A DNA stretch of 64,000 bases from a virus. Shown here in pieces: positions 18,983-27,760 of the stretch. Within the stretch, counting starts at the first letter, position 1; each line of letters opens with the position of its first letter. A program made the translations under genes and the position numbers. The notes under the pieces were generated by a model. That model had not been told where the DNA came from, did no database searches, and saw only the letters and a list, made by a program, of their open reading frames with translations. Where the stretch lies: positions 1-64,000 of the IMG/VR virus record IMGVR_UViG_3300010354_000002; one strand, written 5' to 3'.

Positions 18983-19183
18983 TTACTGCAAATAGCCTTG
19001 TCGTTTCAACTGAAGCGTCAAAGTTTCATGCGATTTCGCATGATCGCAATGCACGCAGTCGCCATCTTCGCAAGGTCGCCACACTCCGTCATTGCCAGTG
19101 TGTCGTTCGTGTTCCACAATTTCCTGTTCCCATTCCTTGGGGATTTCAAGCATCAGCCCCGTGGTCGCAGTCGTGGTCGTCAT
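18983..19183 (-). CDS. Small protein with CxxC/H motif, 66 aa
   Basis: Start at ATG 19183 with AAGGAG eight or nine bases upstream; a longer frame from 19240 lacks an SD. The protein carries WRPCEDGDCVHCDHAKSHE, a Cys/His cluster that could bind zinc, and a Thr-rich N-terminus (MTTTTATTG). No family recognised. Second gene of the four-gene minus-strand cluster. Confidence 0.55.
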   Translation of the reverse strand: MTTTTATTGLMLEIPKEWEQEIVEHERHTGNDGVWRPCEDGDCVHCDHAKSHETLTLQLKRQGYLQ

Positions 19184-19236
19184 GGTTCGTTTCTCCTTAA
19201 TCTTGATGAGATGTCCCGAGTTTTCTTGGCTTTGAA

Positions 19237-19446
19237 TCAATACAACAAAAACGTCCTGTCAAAAGCCCCGGGTGTTTCACCAACACGGAACCACGTTCCA
19301 TCCTTCCGCAGGGAGATTGCGAATTCCAAACCACAATCATCGCGCTTGACCACAACCTTACGATTGGTCTTGACTTCCACTACCGTGTAGTCAACGTACG
19401 ACGAATAAAATTGAATATGAAACTTGGTGCCGATCTTGATATCCAT
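19237..19446 (-). CDS. Small beta-rich paralogue family protein, 69 aa
   Basis: ATG 19446 follows an AAGGAG SD and a GGGCA-GAA-TGCCC hairpin. The pattern YTVVEVKTNRKVVVKRDD...LRKDGTWFRVG is shared with the proteins at 29619-29942 and 56619-56975 (Y-x-I-V-x-V-x-x-x-x-R-x-I-V-V, then R-x-[ND]-G-x-W-x-x-[KR]-G). It is therefore one of three paralogues in the window, each apparently a small beta barrel or SH3-like fold. The function is unknown; placement next to strong promoters suggests early expression. Confidence 0.65.
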   Translation of the reverse strand: MDIKIGTKFHIQFYSSYVDYTVVEVKTNRKVVVKRDDCGLEFAISLRKDGTWFRVGETPGAFDRTFLLY

Positions 19447-19465
19447 CTTAGTTTCTCCTTGATGT

Positions 19466-19516
19466 GGGCATTCTGCCCTACGCAGGTAGAGTACAACATC
19501 AGTTCTGTGTTGTCAA
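19466..19516 (-). promoter_or_regulatory. sigma70 promoter plus leader hairpin
   Basis: On the minus strand: -35 TTGACA (19511-19516), 17-bp spacer, -10 TACTCT (19488-19493), then a GGGCA/TGCCC hairpin at about 19466-19476 directly before the SD of gene 19237-19446. An A/T tract lies upstream of the -35 box. Confidence 0.7.
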
Positions 19517-19593
19517 CACCAAGCACACAAAAATTCCAAGTTTTTTTGGCATCCCCGCTACCGTCCGAAATGTGATAAAAAAGCGTTGTCATT

Positions 19594-19633
19594 GCCGCCC
19601 TGATGTTCCTGAGGGAGTGTCGGGTGGCTTTTT
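19594..19633 (+). terminator. Possible terminator or attenuator before the head operon
   Basis: GCCGCCC (19594-19600) can pair with GGGTGGC (19622-19628, one G-U pair), followed by TTTTT. It lies only 20 bases before the protease start, so it would either stop read-through into the head operon or attenuate its own leader. The long 21-base loop makes this weak. Confidence 0.35.
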
Positions 19634-19652
19634 GTCGTTTGGGGATAACGCT

Positions 19653-20612
19653 ATGGCGCAAATGTTGCCGTTTGAAACAACCATTGCCATCAAGGCCATG
19701 CCCGATGATTACAACGGGTCGTGGGTTATTGACGGCCCTGTAGGGTCGGACGAAAAAGACTACGATGGCGAGACCATGGAACCGCACGGCGTGTGGAAGG
19801 GCATGGACATGTTTGACCTGCTTGGTCGGCATGTGGACTACGAGCACCAGTATCGAAAAAGCCTGAACCCTCGCTTTCTGATCGGAGTCGGTGTTGATCG
19901 GCGTCTTGAAAAGGGCGTCTGCCACCTTCGGGCCGAACTCTACAAGGACAAGGAACTGGCAAAGTCCTTGTGGGAGCACTTGAACACCAAGACGGCTGCT
20001 GGCGAAAATGGCTACGCTGGCTACAGCATCGAAGGCCGTGTGCTGGAGCGAGACCCGAAAGATCGCAACATCATCAAGAATGTTGAGGTCCACCGTGTCA
20101 CTGTGTCCATGTCTCCCAAGGGTTTCGGCAAGACTCGTGTCCTGCCCGTGCAATCGGTAATCAAGGCTGCTCTGGACGAGGATGGAGTCAAGAGCATTGC
20201 CCCGGAATCGTGGGTTGGCGAGGACGCATGGGATGCGTTCCATGCGGTTCTGACATCCGAGGAGATTCCGCTTCCCCGATATTCCCAGATCGGTACGATC
20301 ATCAAGGCGTACATGACTGGGTCCGAGATTGTCGCACCGGGTGCTGGAGACATCGCCCCGTTGCGTCAGCAGTCACTGATTGGTCCTCCGGTGGTCCAGA
20401 AAGCCTCGGAGGCGACCAAGAAGCCGTCGCGCCCCACAGCGCGGCAGACGAAGCCGACGTCGTCAAAACCCCGCCCGACGACGTCTACGGTGCGCAAGGC
20501 CGACGAAACCGAAAAGGCCGTTGCGTGCTGGGGTGACTGGCTTGCCAGTCGCGGCATGGACACACGACTCGCTCGCGTGATCCACAAAAAACTGGAGAAG
20601 ACCTATGCCTAA
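19653..20612 (+). CDS. Prohead (head maturation) protease, 319 aa
   Basis: Serine protease that cleaves scaffold and capsid N-termini during prohead maturation. The ATG at 19653 has GGGGA seven bases upstream. The N-terminal half has the family layout: DGPVGSDEKDYDGE, then a candidate catalytic His in LLGRHVDYEH near residue 60, and GYAGYSIEGRVLE near 122 with the candidate nucleophile Ser, followed by VEVHRVTVSMSPKG. The C-terminal third is low-complexity, rich in Lys, Thr and Pro, and ends in a short helical segment WGDWLASRGMDTRLARVIHKK. It is directly followed by the acidic scaffold-like gene and the capsid gene, the usual order. Confidence 0.8.
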   Translation: MAQMLPFETTIAIKAMPDDYNGSWVIDGPVGSDEKDYDGETMEPHGVWKGMDMFDLLGRHVDYEHQYRKSLNPRFLIGVGVDRRLEKGVCHLRAELYKDKELAKSLWEHLNTKTAAGENGYAGYSIEGRVLERDPKDRNIIKNVEVHRVTVSMSPKGFGKTRVLPVQSVIKAALDEDGVKSIAPESWVGEDAWDAFHAVLTSEEIPLPRYSQIGTIIKAYMTGSEIVAPGAGDIAPLRQQSLIGPPVVQKASEATKKPSRPTARQTKPTSSKPRPTTSTVRKADETEKAVACWGDWLASRGMDTRLARVIHKKLEKTYA

Positions 20613-21273
20613 GCGACCGATGCCTCCGATGGAGGACGAAGAAGAGGAAATGCCCGACGGCGAACCCGAGGCTCCGATGCCTCCGATGGCCATGGCACCG
20701 GATGGTGACCCCACCGCTGCCCAAGGTTCGGAAGAGGAAGAGGAAGAGGAAGAGGAAGAGCCGGGTGAAGGGGAAGAGGACGAGGATGAAGACTACGGAC
20801 GCAAGTCCATGGACTTCGATCCTGATGACGCCCTTGCCACCGACACCGAAATCCTCAAGGGCATTGTGAACAATGCGGTGCGCGACGCTGTCGCCCCGCT
20901 TCACGCCAAGATCAAGCGACTTGAAACCCTTGTCAAGGCCGTGCCGAATTCGGTGCGTCAGTTGACGGAGGATGCGGTCGCCAAAAGTCTTGCCGCTGCC
21001 GAAGAGACCGAGGCTGTCAAGCCGACCGTCGCTGCGGCGTCCATTGGCCAGTCCACTCCTGATGTCCAGAAGGGCATTATCGCCCAACCGGGCGAGGACA
21101 ACCGTGGCCGTGCGCGTAATGCGTGCGCCAAGGCTCTTTCGCTCATGCGGGACAAACGGGCCGCAATCCCGGCATTCAACGACGTAGACTATGCGCTTCG
21201 TCAGGGCGGAAACGTTCCTGATGTTACGCTCAAGGCTTTGATTGAACAGATCGAAGCCGCTGAAACCCTTTGA
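20605..21273 (+). CDS. Acidic scaffold-like protein, 222 aa
   Basis: ATG 20605 overlaps the protease gene by eight bases. Residues 1-70 are Pro/Met/Glu-rich with a run of about ten Glu near 42-52. Residues 80-140 look like a coiled coil (NNAVRDAVAPLHAKIKRLE). The position between prohead protease and major capsid protein, the acidity and the coiled coil fit a head scaffold. There is no sequence motif that proves this. Confidence 0.6.
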   Translation: MPKRPMPPMEDEEEEMPDGEPEAPMPPMAMAPDGDPTAAQGSEEEEEEEEEEPGEGEEDEDEDYGRKSMDFDPDDALATDTEILKGIVNNAVRDAVAPLHAKIKRLETLVKAVPNSVRQLTEDAVAKSLAAAEETEAVKPTVAAASIGQSTPDVQKGIIAQPGEDNRGRARNACAKALSLMRDKRAAIPAFNDVDYALRQGGNVPDVTLKALIEQIEAAETL

Positions 21274-21284
21274 GGTAAATAGAC

Positions 21285-22922
21285 ATGCTTAGTGGAAACA
21301 TGGGCATTCTTCCTTTGGAAGAAGTCCGCCAACTTCAGACTATCAATGATGAACTGGCCAAAGCCTACATCACCAACCAAGACATCGTCACTACGACCAA
21401 CGATGGCGATGCCTCCTCGCTTCGCAAGCAGTTCCTATTTGGGAACCTTGTCAGCACGATTTACTCGCAGGACGACGCTGCTTTCCTGAAGAAGTTGCGC
21501 GTTGAAAACGTGGGTTCGACCGTGGTCGAATTCTCGCGCTTTGACCTCGTCAACGGTGGTGACGGATTTGTGCCGGAGTCCGGTACTGATGGCGTGTTTG
21601 GCACCTCTTATGGTGAGGATGCCTTCTCCCGTCACACCCGCACCGTCAAGTTCATGGCGGCGGCTCGCCGTGTCGGCCTTGTGACCCAGTCGGTCAACAA
21701 CATCGCCAATCCGATGCGCATTGCCGAACAAGCCGCCAGCCTTGAAATCGTTCGCAACATGAACCTTGCGGCCATGTACGGTGACTCCGGTTTCAACACG
21801 CTGTCGTTTGACGGAATTGAAAAGCAGTTGCGAGATTACGTTGATGACGCCAACGACCCGGGCATTCTGATTGACATGCGTGGTGGCGTTGTGGATATTG
21901 AAGCGATTATGACGGCGGCAACGTCTATCCTGAAGCGATTCGGCAATCCTTCTCTGCTTTTGCAATCACCTGATTCGTACAACGACACTGAAGCCGAGTT
22001 GCTCTCCAACCTTCGGTCGCCCTATGGCTACTCTGGCATTGGCGGCATCAGCGTGGACAAGGTTCGCACTGCTGGTGGTGAAATCACCCGCATGTACGAC
22101 AAGATGCTCCGCGCCAATCGCCCGATCAACGTGCTCGGTGCCGCTGCGTCTGGTGGCCCTCGGACTACGGCTGACACGGGTGCGCTTTCGTTCACCGGAA
22201 CGCCGTGGGCTAGTCGTGCTGCTGGGCCGCCGGTCGTGAACAACACGGTTGCGGCTGGCAGTGGGTCGTATTGGCAGAACGTGACGCGCAACACGGCTGC
22301 CGCGCTTACCACCATCCCGGCTGTACCGGTTTCCGTGGATGGCAATAACGCTCAGAACAATCTTGCCACTGGACAATATCAGTACGCTGCTTCGATTGTC
22401 TATCAAGGCAAGGAGTCCCTGCCGTGGGTGTTTGCTCGTAGCGCAGTCGGTCTGTCTGGTGGTTCTGCTGATGGCACTGTTGCAAACAACTACTGGAACA
22501 CGACCCTTGGCGATGTCAATGCGCTAAGGCTCAATACCAGCGCAATTTCGGGCTATGCTGCTGCCACTCACCAGAAGACGGCATATTTCCGCATTTATCG
22601 GAAACTTTATTCTGAAGGCGCATCAGCGTGGAAGTTCCTCACGAACGTGGGAATTGGCACGGATGATATCGCCCTTGCCTATGACAACGGTTTCAAAATT
22701 CCCGGGACTGTGGACAACTTCCTGTTGACCGAGCAGCGTGACGGACGTGCGTCCATTGTCCTCGCCGAACTCTTGGCGATGATGAAGCGGCCGTTGCCGA
22801 ACCTGCCGTTGGCCGATGTGTTTGCGATGCTTGCCTTCGCAACCCCCATCGTCTTCTTCGGTGGTTTCCATGTTCAGTTCTACAACGTTCGCGCTATGCG
22901 ACCGGGCTACAACCCCACGTAG
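21285..22922 (+). CDS. Major capsid protein, HK97-like, with inserted Fn3/Ig-like domain (545 aa)
   Basis: Forms the icosahedral shell. The N-terminal part (AITNQDIVTT-type through FVPESGTDG, and EIVRNMNLAAMYGDSGFN) follows the pattern of large-phage capsid proteins, with a P-loop-like DIEAIMTAATSILKRFGNPS segment. Residues about 310-480 look like an inserted beta-sandwich: QYQYAASIVYQGKESLPW, TAYFRIYRKLY, AWKFLTNVG and ALAYDNGFKIPGT are typical of fibronectin-type or Ig-like repeats. The last 60 residues (LLAMMKRPLPNLPLADVF...GGFHVQFYNVRAMRPG) return to the capsid fold. It is the third gene of the head operon and is followed by a strong terminator. Confidence 0.8.
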   Translation: MLSGNMGILPLEEVRQLQTINDELAKAYITNQDIVTTTNDGDASSLRKQFLFGNLVSTIYSQDDAAFLKKLRVENVGSTVVEFSRFDLVNGGDGFVPESGTDGVFGTSYGEDAFSRHTRTVKFMAAARRVGLVTQSVNNIANPMRIAEQAASLEIVRNMNLAAMYGDSGFNTLSFDGIEKQLRDYVDDANDPGILIDMRGGVVDIEAIMTAATSILKRFGNPSLLLQSPDSYNDTEAELLSNLRSPYGYSGIGGISVDKVRTAGGEITRMYDKMLRANRPINVLGAAASGGPRTTADTGALSFTGTPWASRAAGPPVVNNTVAAGSGSYWQNVTRNTAAALTTIPAVPVSVDGNNAQNNLATGQYQYAASIVYQGKESLPWVFARSAVGLSGGSADGTVANNYWNTTLGDVNALRLNTSAISGYAAATHQKTAYFRIYRKLYSEGASAWKFLTNVGIGTDDIALAYDNGFKIPGTVDNFLLTEQRDGRASIVLAELLAMMKRPLPNLPLADVFAMLAFATPIVFFGGFHVQFYNVRAMRPGYNPT

Positions 22923-22936
22923 TCGTTAGACTGACG

Positions 22937-22977
22937 GGCGGTCGGTCGGCGGGTGACCGTTGGCCGACCGCCTTTTT
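22937..22977 (+). terminator. Rho-independent terminator after the capsid gene
   Basis: GGCGGTCGG (22937-22945) pairs perfectly with CCGACCGCC (22964-22972), followed by TTTTT. Fifteen bases after the capsid stop; it should reduce transcription into the neck genes relative to capsid. Confidence 0.8.
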
Positions 22978-22988
22978 AGGTTAATCTC

Positions 22989-23780
22989 ATGGCACAAATC
23001 AGTGTAGAACAAGTAATCCCTCGCCTTATCGGTCTTGGCGACTGGCGTCGTCGTGCCGCCGAGGACGGGTATACCGACGCCTACATTGATGCCGAAGTGA
23101 TCCCTGCCGCAATCCGTCATTTTGAGCGACACGCACAGTTCCGCATCGAACCCGTGCGTGTTGTTATGGCACCCGATGGTGCCTACCCTCAGGCTTCCTC
23201 CGCATACCCCGTGGTTGAACTGGAAATGCTTCCCTACGTTCGACCCAATGCACAGGCCTATCTACGATTTCATGTTCCCGAGCCGCCTATTCGCCAAATT
23301 CTGCGAGTCCGGGTGATGCTCAACAAGACTAGCCAGATTTTTGAGATTCCCAGCCAATGGCTTGAGCATAGCCCCACAAGCGGCGATGTCTGGATTCAGC
23401 CTACTGCGGGTTCTTTGACTGCCGCAGCCGCCTTCGGATTCAACATCCTGAACCTTGCGTTTGGCGTGCGAGACGATATCCCGCACAGTTTTGCTATTGA
23501 CTACGATGCCGGTCTGCCAGATGGCTGGACTGACATGCGTGAGTGGAAAGACGTTGCTCGGGCAGTGACATGCCGCGCTGCAATTATGATTCTGTCAGAC
23601 TGGGCACAAGCGTTCGATGCTGGCCGCGCTACCAAGAACGTTGGTGGCTTGGGGGTGTCCATCTCTACACAGTTGACCCGTTTTGAGGATCGGATCAACA
23701 GGCTGGAGATGGAAGAGAAAGAGATCATTGATCAGTTGCGAGCACAGGCTGGACGCAACGTCAACGTAGGATTCATCTGA
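22989..23780 (+). CDS. Head-tail adaptor or neck protein candidate, 263 aa
   Basis: Begins at ATG 22989, 12 bases after the capsid terminator. I do not recognise the family securely. The N-terminal helical region (YTDAYIDAEVIPAAIRHFER), the central beta segments and the C-terminal helix (RFEDRINRLEMEEKEIIDQL) resemble the size and position of head-completion or adaptor proteins. The stop overlaps the next ATG. The role is inferred from position between capsid and tail genes. Confidence 0.55.
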   Translation: MAQISVEQVIPRLIGLGDWRRRAAEDGYTDAYIDAEVIPAAIRHFERHAQFRIEPVRVVMAPDGAYPQASSAYPVVELEMLPYVRPNAQAYLRFHVPEPPIRQILRVRVMLNKTSQIFEIPSQWLEHSPTSGDVWIQPTAGSLTAAAAFGFNILNLAFGVRDDIPHSFAIDYDAGLPDGWTDMREWKDVARAVTCRAAIMILSDWAQAFDAGRATKNVGGLGVSISTQLTRFEDRINRLEMEEKEIIDQLRAQAGRNVNVGFI

Positions 23781-24721
23781 TGAATCAGTATGGATCTGGT
23801 TTTAAATTCGGAAACGGTCTGCCACTTCGTCTAGATTTTGGCGACCTGCTGGATTTGATTCAGGTCCATCCCGGGCGGCAATTCTGTCGCTGGTACAAGG
23901 CCTATCCGCAGATTCCAACCAATGTTACTACCGTGACTCTGCCTACGGATGCGAAGAAGTTCATCCGCGTTGAGCAGGAGTTTCCGAGCACCGAACTGCG
24001 CCCGATGATTGTGTTTGACGCTAGTGGCTTCAACCGGACTTATCGGGAGATGTTGGGCATGGTGGAAGAAGGCGGGATGGCAATGGTCTACCTGCCTGAT
24101 GAAGTTGACATTGCACAAGACGATTGGGTCACGCCATGGGGTCTTGTAGGTGACGGGTCCGATGCTCCCAATCGTGTGGTAAGCGAAGTGCTGCCTCGGG
24201 GTCGAAAGCGCATTGCGGGTACAGGCACTGTAACCATTGCCGGGTCTACCGCCACGTTCAGCACCACAAGCCATGGTGCGCGGTATGGGGACGTGTTGAT
24301 GGCCGCTGGCCGTCAGGTAACTCTTGGGACGCCTACGGGAGCGACTGTGCCCATCATTGGTACTATCGTTGCTTCAACCACGCCAGTTACGAATGCAAGG
24401 TATGAAATTGGGCGGGATGCTCTCATGCACCCCGGTGCATCCAACTTCATGGAAATGATGACCGCTTCGGGCACTGTCATTCCCGGTGGGCTTCGGGCCA
24501 ACATTGCCAATCAGGAACTGGTATGGCTTGATATGACAGGCATTGCCGATGCACCGGCTTTGAGCGTGCGTTACCGGGCAACGCCTACCTACGCCATCAA
24601 GTCGTCGTGGGTGCGTATCCCGGGCTACGACTACGACGCTCCTAGTGTGCCGATTGGGCGTTTGCCACATATGGCGCAGGGTATGCACGTCATTCCCGAA
24701 AACCATAGGGGGTGGCTGTAA
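23780..24721 (+). CDS. Structural protein of the neck region, 313 aa
   Basis: The start ATG overlaps the previous TGA (ATGA arrangement). The protein looks beta-rich, with alternating hydrophobic stretches (GTVTIAGSTATFSTTSHG), a GGLRANIANQELVWLDMTG segment and no membrane or metal motifs. The family is not recognised. Tight coupling (TGATG and TAATG junctions) with genes on both sides puts it in the head-tail joining set. Confidence 0.5.
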   Translation: MNQYGSGFKFGNGLPLRLDFGDLLDLIQVHPGRQFCRWYKAYPQIPTNVTTVTLPTDAKKFIRVEQEFPSTELRPMIVFDASGFNRTYREMLGMVEEGGMAMVYLPDEVDIAQDDWVTPWGLVGDGSDAPNRVVSEVLPRGRKRIAGTGTVTIAGSTATFSTTSHGARYGDVLMAAGRQVTLGTPTGATVPIIGTIVASTTPVTNARYEIGRDALMHPGASNFMEMMTASGTVIPGGLRANIANQELVWLDMTGIADAPALSVRYRATPTYAIKSSWVRIPGYDYDAPSVPIGRLPHMAQGMHVIPENHRGWL

Positions 24722-25479
24722 TGGTGCATCTTGACGCAGCCACAGACGCCAGTTCTGGCGGTACGTTCCGCATTGCCATGCAGTTGTCCGGCACCCCGAA
24801 TGGGGCTGTCACCACAACGGTGTCGCGCTATCCGTCAAAAACCGTCGGCTCTTATGCCACGCCTACGGTAACGGGTACGTTCCCCACGCTGACGGCGACT
24901 GTTTCCGGTGGTGGGTATTGGTATGTTTGGTTGTCTGACAGCGATGGCGAGACGGGTCCATTTGGCGTGTCTGCGTTGCTCACGTGCAGCCCGTGGCTTG
25001 TCTCCATTGGAGAGTCTGTGCGCAACATTCTTGTTGCGAACAAATCTAGAATTGATGCAGTGCTGCAACTGTTTCACCCGGACGCAGAGATCAACTCAAT
25101 TGAGTACGGGTTTTCAAACTCGCAGGTCAACGCTCCGTTTATTGTGGTTACTGCACCAAGAGTCGAAAGCGAACCCGTCGCTCTTAGCAACACTTACGAG
25201 TATCGGTTCGGCCTTACGATTGCTGTGGTCACGGCGCGTGCCAACGACGAAACGGACGAAACTAAAGGCGCGGCGGCGGTCGTTCAGGAGATATCGCGCA
25301 TCCTGAATCAGGTTGGATACAGCACTATCAACTTGTGCGACGGTTGTACAGCGTATTTCTGTCACGCCTCTGGGGGCAAGGCCGAGATGACGGTTGTTCC
25401 CGTGCAGGACGGCTACCTGTGGTTTGCCGTGGGCGATATTAGTTGGTCTGGCAACCTCCTTGTGTCGGAGGGTTACTAA
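24721..25479 (+). CDS. Tail terminator or neck protein candidate, 252 aa
   Basis: I chose ATG 24721 (TAATG overlap, with AGGGGG eight bases before) over an in-frame GTG at 24712. Residues 1-75 are a beta-type domain with many Thr and Gly. Residues 85-252 (VSIGESVRNILVANKSRIDA, then YEYRFGLTIAVVTAR) resemble the minor tail or tail-terminator size class. It lies directly upstream of a virion morphogenesis gene. Family not proven. Confidence 0.5.
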   Translation: MVHLDAATDASSGGTFRIAMQLSGTPNGAVTTTVSRYPSKTVGSYATPTVTGTFPTLTATVSGGGYWYVWLSDSDGETGPFGVSALLTCSPWLVSIGESVRNILVANKSRIDAVLQLFHPDAEINSIEYGFSNSQVNAPFIVVTAPRVESEPVALSNTYEYRFGLTIAVVTARANDETDETKGAAAVVQEISRILNQVGYSTINLCDGCTAYFCHASGGKAEMTVVPVQDGYLWFAVGDISWSGNLLVSEGY

Positions 25480-26144
25480 TGCCCGTATCCATCAATATAG
25501 AACCACTCCCTAATACCGTTAGGGCGGTAACGTTGGTATTTGACTTTCAGATTGACGACGACGATCTTGGTCAACTAGAGGATCGGCTTGGCAATGTAGA
25601 GCCATTGCTGAATCGCATTGCTCGGATCATGCGTCGTGCCGCCGCCGCAAGGTTTCGAGAAGGTGGGCCGGGTTGGCGTCCATTGGCTGAATCCACTATT
25701 GCAGACAAATTGGCTGCCGGTGCGCCTCCCACAATGGCGAACGGCAGGGTATTCCCCCGGTTCCGTCAAGCGGGTGCTTTGAATGCTCCTGCCACCACCA
25801 TCCTGATCCGTAGCGGTGCGTTGCGCGACTCGTGGGTGCGCAAACGGGACAAGTACCACTACGAGCAGATTGATTCAGATAGCGGAACCGTGGAGATCGG
25901 TTCTGAACTGCCGTATGCATCTGCGCATCAGATGGGTACTGCACCGAGGCTGATCACTCCGGTCAACGCCCTTGCTTTGCGGTTTATGACTGCCTCCGGC
26001 AACTACATCTTCCGCAAATACGTCAACCACCCCGGCTTGCCGCCTCGCCCGGTGCAACTCCTGCCCCATGACGAGGTTCGCATCAAGGAGGAAATCCAGC
26101 ATTATCTGAATGTCCATCGCATTCAGGTCGAAGAGCCGGATTGA
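25479..26144 (+). CDS. Virion morphogenesis / tail completion protein, gpS-like, 221 aa
   Basis: Starts at ATG 25479 overlapping the previous TAA. It matches the phage virion morphogenesis (P2 gpS, Mu gpG-like) family layout. There is an N-terminal helical region with RRAAAARFREGGPGWRPLA (residues about 50-68), a central GALRDSW segment, and EIGSELPYASAHQMGT near 145-160, the usual position of the conserved Y-A-x-x-H-Q motif. These proteins complete the head-tail joint or tail shaft. It is followed by the tail tube candidate. Confidence 0.75.
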   Translation: MPVSINIEPLPNTVRAVTLVFDFQIDDDDLGQLEDRLGNVEPLLNRIARIMRRAAAARFREGGPGWRPLAESTIADKLAAGAPPTMANGRVFPRFRQAGALNAPATTILIRSGALRDSWVRKRDKYHYEQIDSDSGTVEIGSELPYASAHQMGTAPRLITPVNALALRFMTASGNYIFRKYVNHPGLPPRPVQLLPHDEVRIKEEIQHYLNVHRIQVEEPD

Positions 26145-26173
26145 CTCCAAAGCCAACGCATCAACTGTACAAT
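26141..26173 (+). promoter_or_regulatory. Weak candidate promoter before tail tube gene
   Basis: TGTACAAT (-10 TACAAT at 26168-26173, TG just upstream) and TTGACT at 26141-26146 with a long 21-base spacing. An SD GGGAGAA follows at about 26187. The spacing is wrong for a strong sigma70 promoter, so this is tentative. Confidence 0.3.
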
Positions 26174-26197
26174 ATTTCGTAATCTGGGAGAACTATC

Positions 26198-27202
26198 ATG
26201 GCGGCAACCCCTCAAACTCAAGGCTTTCTTGGTGGAGTCACCATCGCTGGGCGAAAATTTACCGTGCGGGGAAATCCTCAATTTCGAGCAAACCGCAATA
26301 TTGACGTCACAGGGATGATTGGGACTGGATATCCATACCTGTATGCCGAGGGTGTTCAGACTCCCACAATCACGATGTCCATCGTGCCTCGCGCCTCCGG
26401 TGATGGATGTCCTTTTCTCGAATCATTCCTTGCTTGTTTTTTGACAAGATCGGCAGGAATACCTACAGCCCCGGTATGGGAAACGCCTCTTGTCATTGCC
26501 GTTGGTGCAACTGATCCGGCTCCCGGGAGTGTTTCAGGTCTGAATTTGGCAACAGCCATGGCCAATGCTGGAATTGTTTTTTCCGACGGGGAAACAATCA
26601 CATGCATGTTTGGGGTTAAGGCAGAGTCCGTACGCATCAGTACTGCAAAAGGCCAAGACCTAATGTTTGATGTGACTTTTGTAGGCACTTGCTACAAGCA
26701 GTTCCGGTGGACCAATGATAATGCCTTCATCACTGCGTTGAACACGCTACGATTTACAGCGTCCGACTGCATCGCCCCACTGAGATTTCAATCGGTTACT
26801 GTTAGTGGAGACTTTGCGGATAAGGTTTTTGGCATCAATCTGTCTTGGTCTAACAATCACACTCCAAACATGGGTCTTGATGGAACGGTGTTTCCTATTG
26901 CACAAAATGCAGGGATGCCAAATGCGGGTTTGTCGTTGACACTTCAGGCTCTAGACTCAATTCCCGGAGACCTGCTTACGCCGTCTTCGTTTTCGTTCAC
27001 CGTACTTAGTATTGGTATTGGATCGGTAACGTTCACAATGCCAAAGCCTGTTGTTTACAACCCATATGACCGGTCTGCGCCTATGGGACGTGTATTGCGA
27101 AACTACAATTACACCTTGCTGGGAGATTGTACTCAGCCGAACGTATTCGCAGGGTCTATGGTAATTCCAACTTATACAGGCAATTTTAATGATGTAGCCT
27201 AA
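26198..27202 (+). CDS. Tail tube protein candidate, 334 aa
   Basis: ATG 26198 with GGGAGAA about five bases upstream. The beta-rich sequence has VTIAGRKFTVRGNPQFRANR near the N-terminus, an ITMSIVPRASGDG segment and repeated Thr/Val strands, and ends in an antiparallel-looking region. Position after the virion morphogenesis gene, size and composition fit a major tail tube or tail-shaft protein. A terminator follows. The identification is by position and composition only. Confidence 0.5.
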   Translation: MAATPQTQGFLGGVTIAGRKFTVRGNPQFRANRNIDVTGMIGTGYPYLYAEGVQTPTITMSIVPRASGDGCPFLESFLACFLTRSAGIPTAPVWETPLVIAVGATDPAPGSVSGLNLATAMANAGIVFSDGETITCMFGVKAESVRISTAKGQDLMFDVTFVGTCYKQFRWTNDNAFITALNTLRFTASDCIAPLRFQSVTVSGDFADKVFGINLSWSNNHTPNMGLDGTVFPIAQNAGMPNAGLSLTLQALDSIPGDLLTPSSFSFTVLSIGIGSVTFTMPKPVVYNPYDRSAPMGRVLRNYNYTLLGDCTQPNVFAGSMVIPTYTGNFNDVA

Positions 27203-27228
27203 TATTGTTGTCCATAACATAATCTGCA

Positions 27229-27266
27229 AAGCCTCCCCAGTCAAAAGACCGAGGAGGCTTCTGTTT
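27229..27266. terminator. Terminator between head/tail operon and early minus-strand genes
   Basis: AAGCCTCC (27229-27236) pairs with GGAGGCTT (27253-27260), then CTGTTTG. It sits between the 3-prime ends of the converging tail tube gene and gene 27286-27696, so it may serve both directions. Confidence 0.7.
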
Positions 27267-27285
27267 GATTTGAAGCGATGGCTTC

Positions 27286-27696
27286 CTAGTCAATCCACGT
27301 CCAGACATAGGACTTGATACCGGCCTTGTTCAGGACGTCAACCCACGCCTGTGCACGGGCTTCGTTGACGGCGAGGCTTTGCGTGAGCGAGGGCGGGTTG
27401 AACGTCTCGCACTCGAAATCCAAAACGTAGTAGGTCACAGAGTTCTGATATCCCAGAGCCTTCTTGGTCTTGAGGTATTGGGCGAAGCCCGTGCGTCCAG
27501 AGTCCAACCGAATGGACGCCATGCCATAGGGATAACCGCAGACGACGTACTTCCTCTTGGTCCAGTGATCAACCACGATGGACTTCTGGCCACGAGCCGC
27601 CTCACGAGCCGCCTTGGCTGCCGCCTTGCGACCGGCCTTGATGGCCCGGGCGACCAAGCGGTCGTAACGGGCGATGGTGGCGTTGCTAATAGTCAT
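27286..27696 (-). CDS. Basic hypothetical protein, 136 aa
   Basis: ATG 27696 follows AGGAGA and the class I leader hairpin. The N-terminus is a Lys/Arg/Ala-rich helix (RLVARAIKAGRKAAAKAARE) that could bind nucleic acid. The remainder contains Tyr/Val strands (SVTYYVLDFECETFNPP) and a C-terminal AWVDVLNKAGIKSYVWTWID. Family not recognised. It is transcribed from its own promoter at 27732-27760. Confidence 0.6.
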   Translation of the reverse strand: MTISNATIARYDRLVARAIKAGRKAAAKAAREAARGQKSIVVDHWTKRKYVVCGYPYGMASIRLDSGRTGFAQYLKTKKALGYQNSVTYYVLDFECETFNPPSLTQSLAVNEARAQAWVDVLNKAGIKSYVWTWID

Positions 27697-27710
27697 GTCA
27701 AATCTCCTGT

Positions 27711-27760
27711 ATCGGTTCTTCCGATGAGCCTAGTTTACCGTTCGTGTTACGGGTTGTCAA
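27711..27760 (-). promoter_or_regulatory. Class I promoter-hairpin cassette
   Basis: Minus strand: -35 TTGACA (27755-27760), 17-bp spacer, -10 TAAACT (27732-27737), hairpin ATCGG-AAGAA-CCGAT at 27711-27725, then CAGGAGA before the ATG of gene 27286-27696. The -35 lies 8 bases inside the 3-prime end of the upstream gene. Confidence 0.8.
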
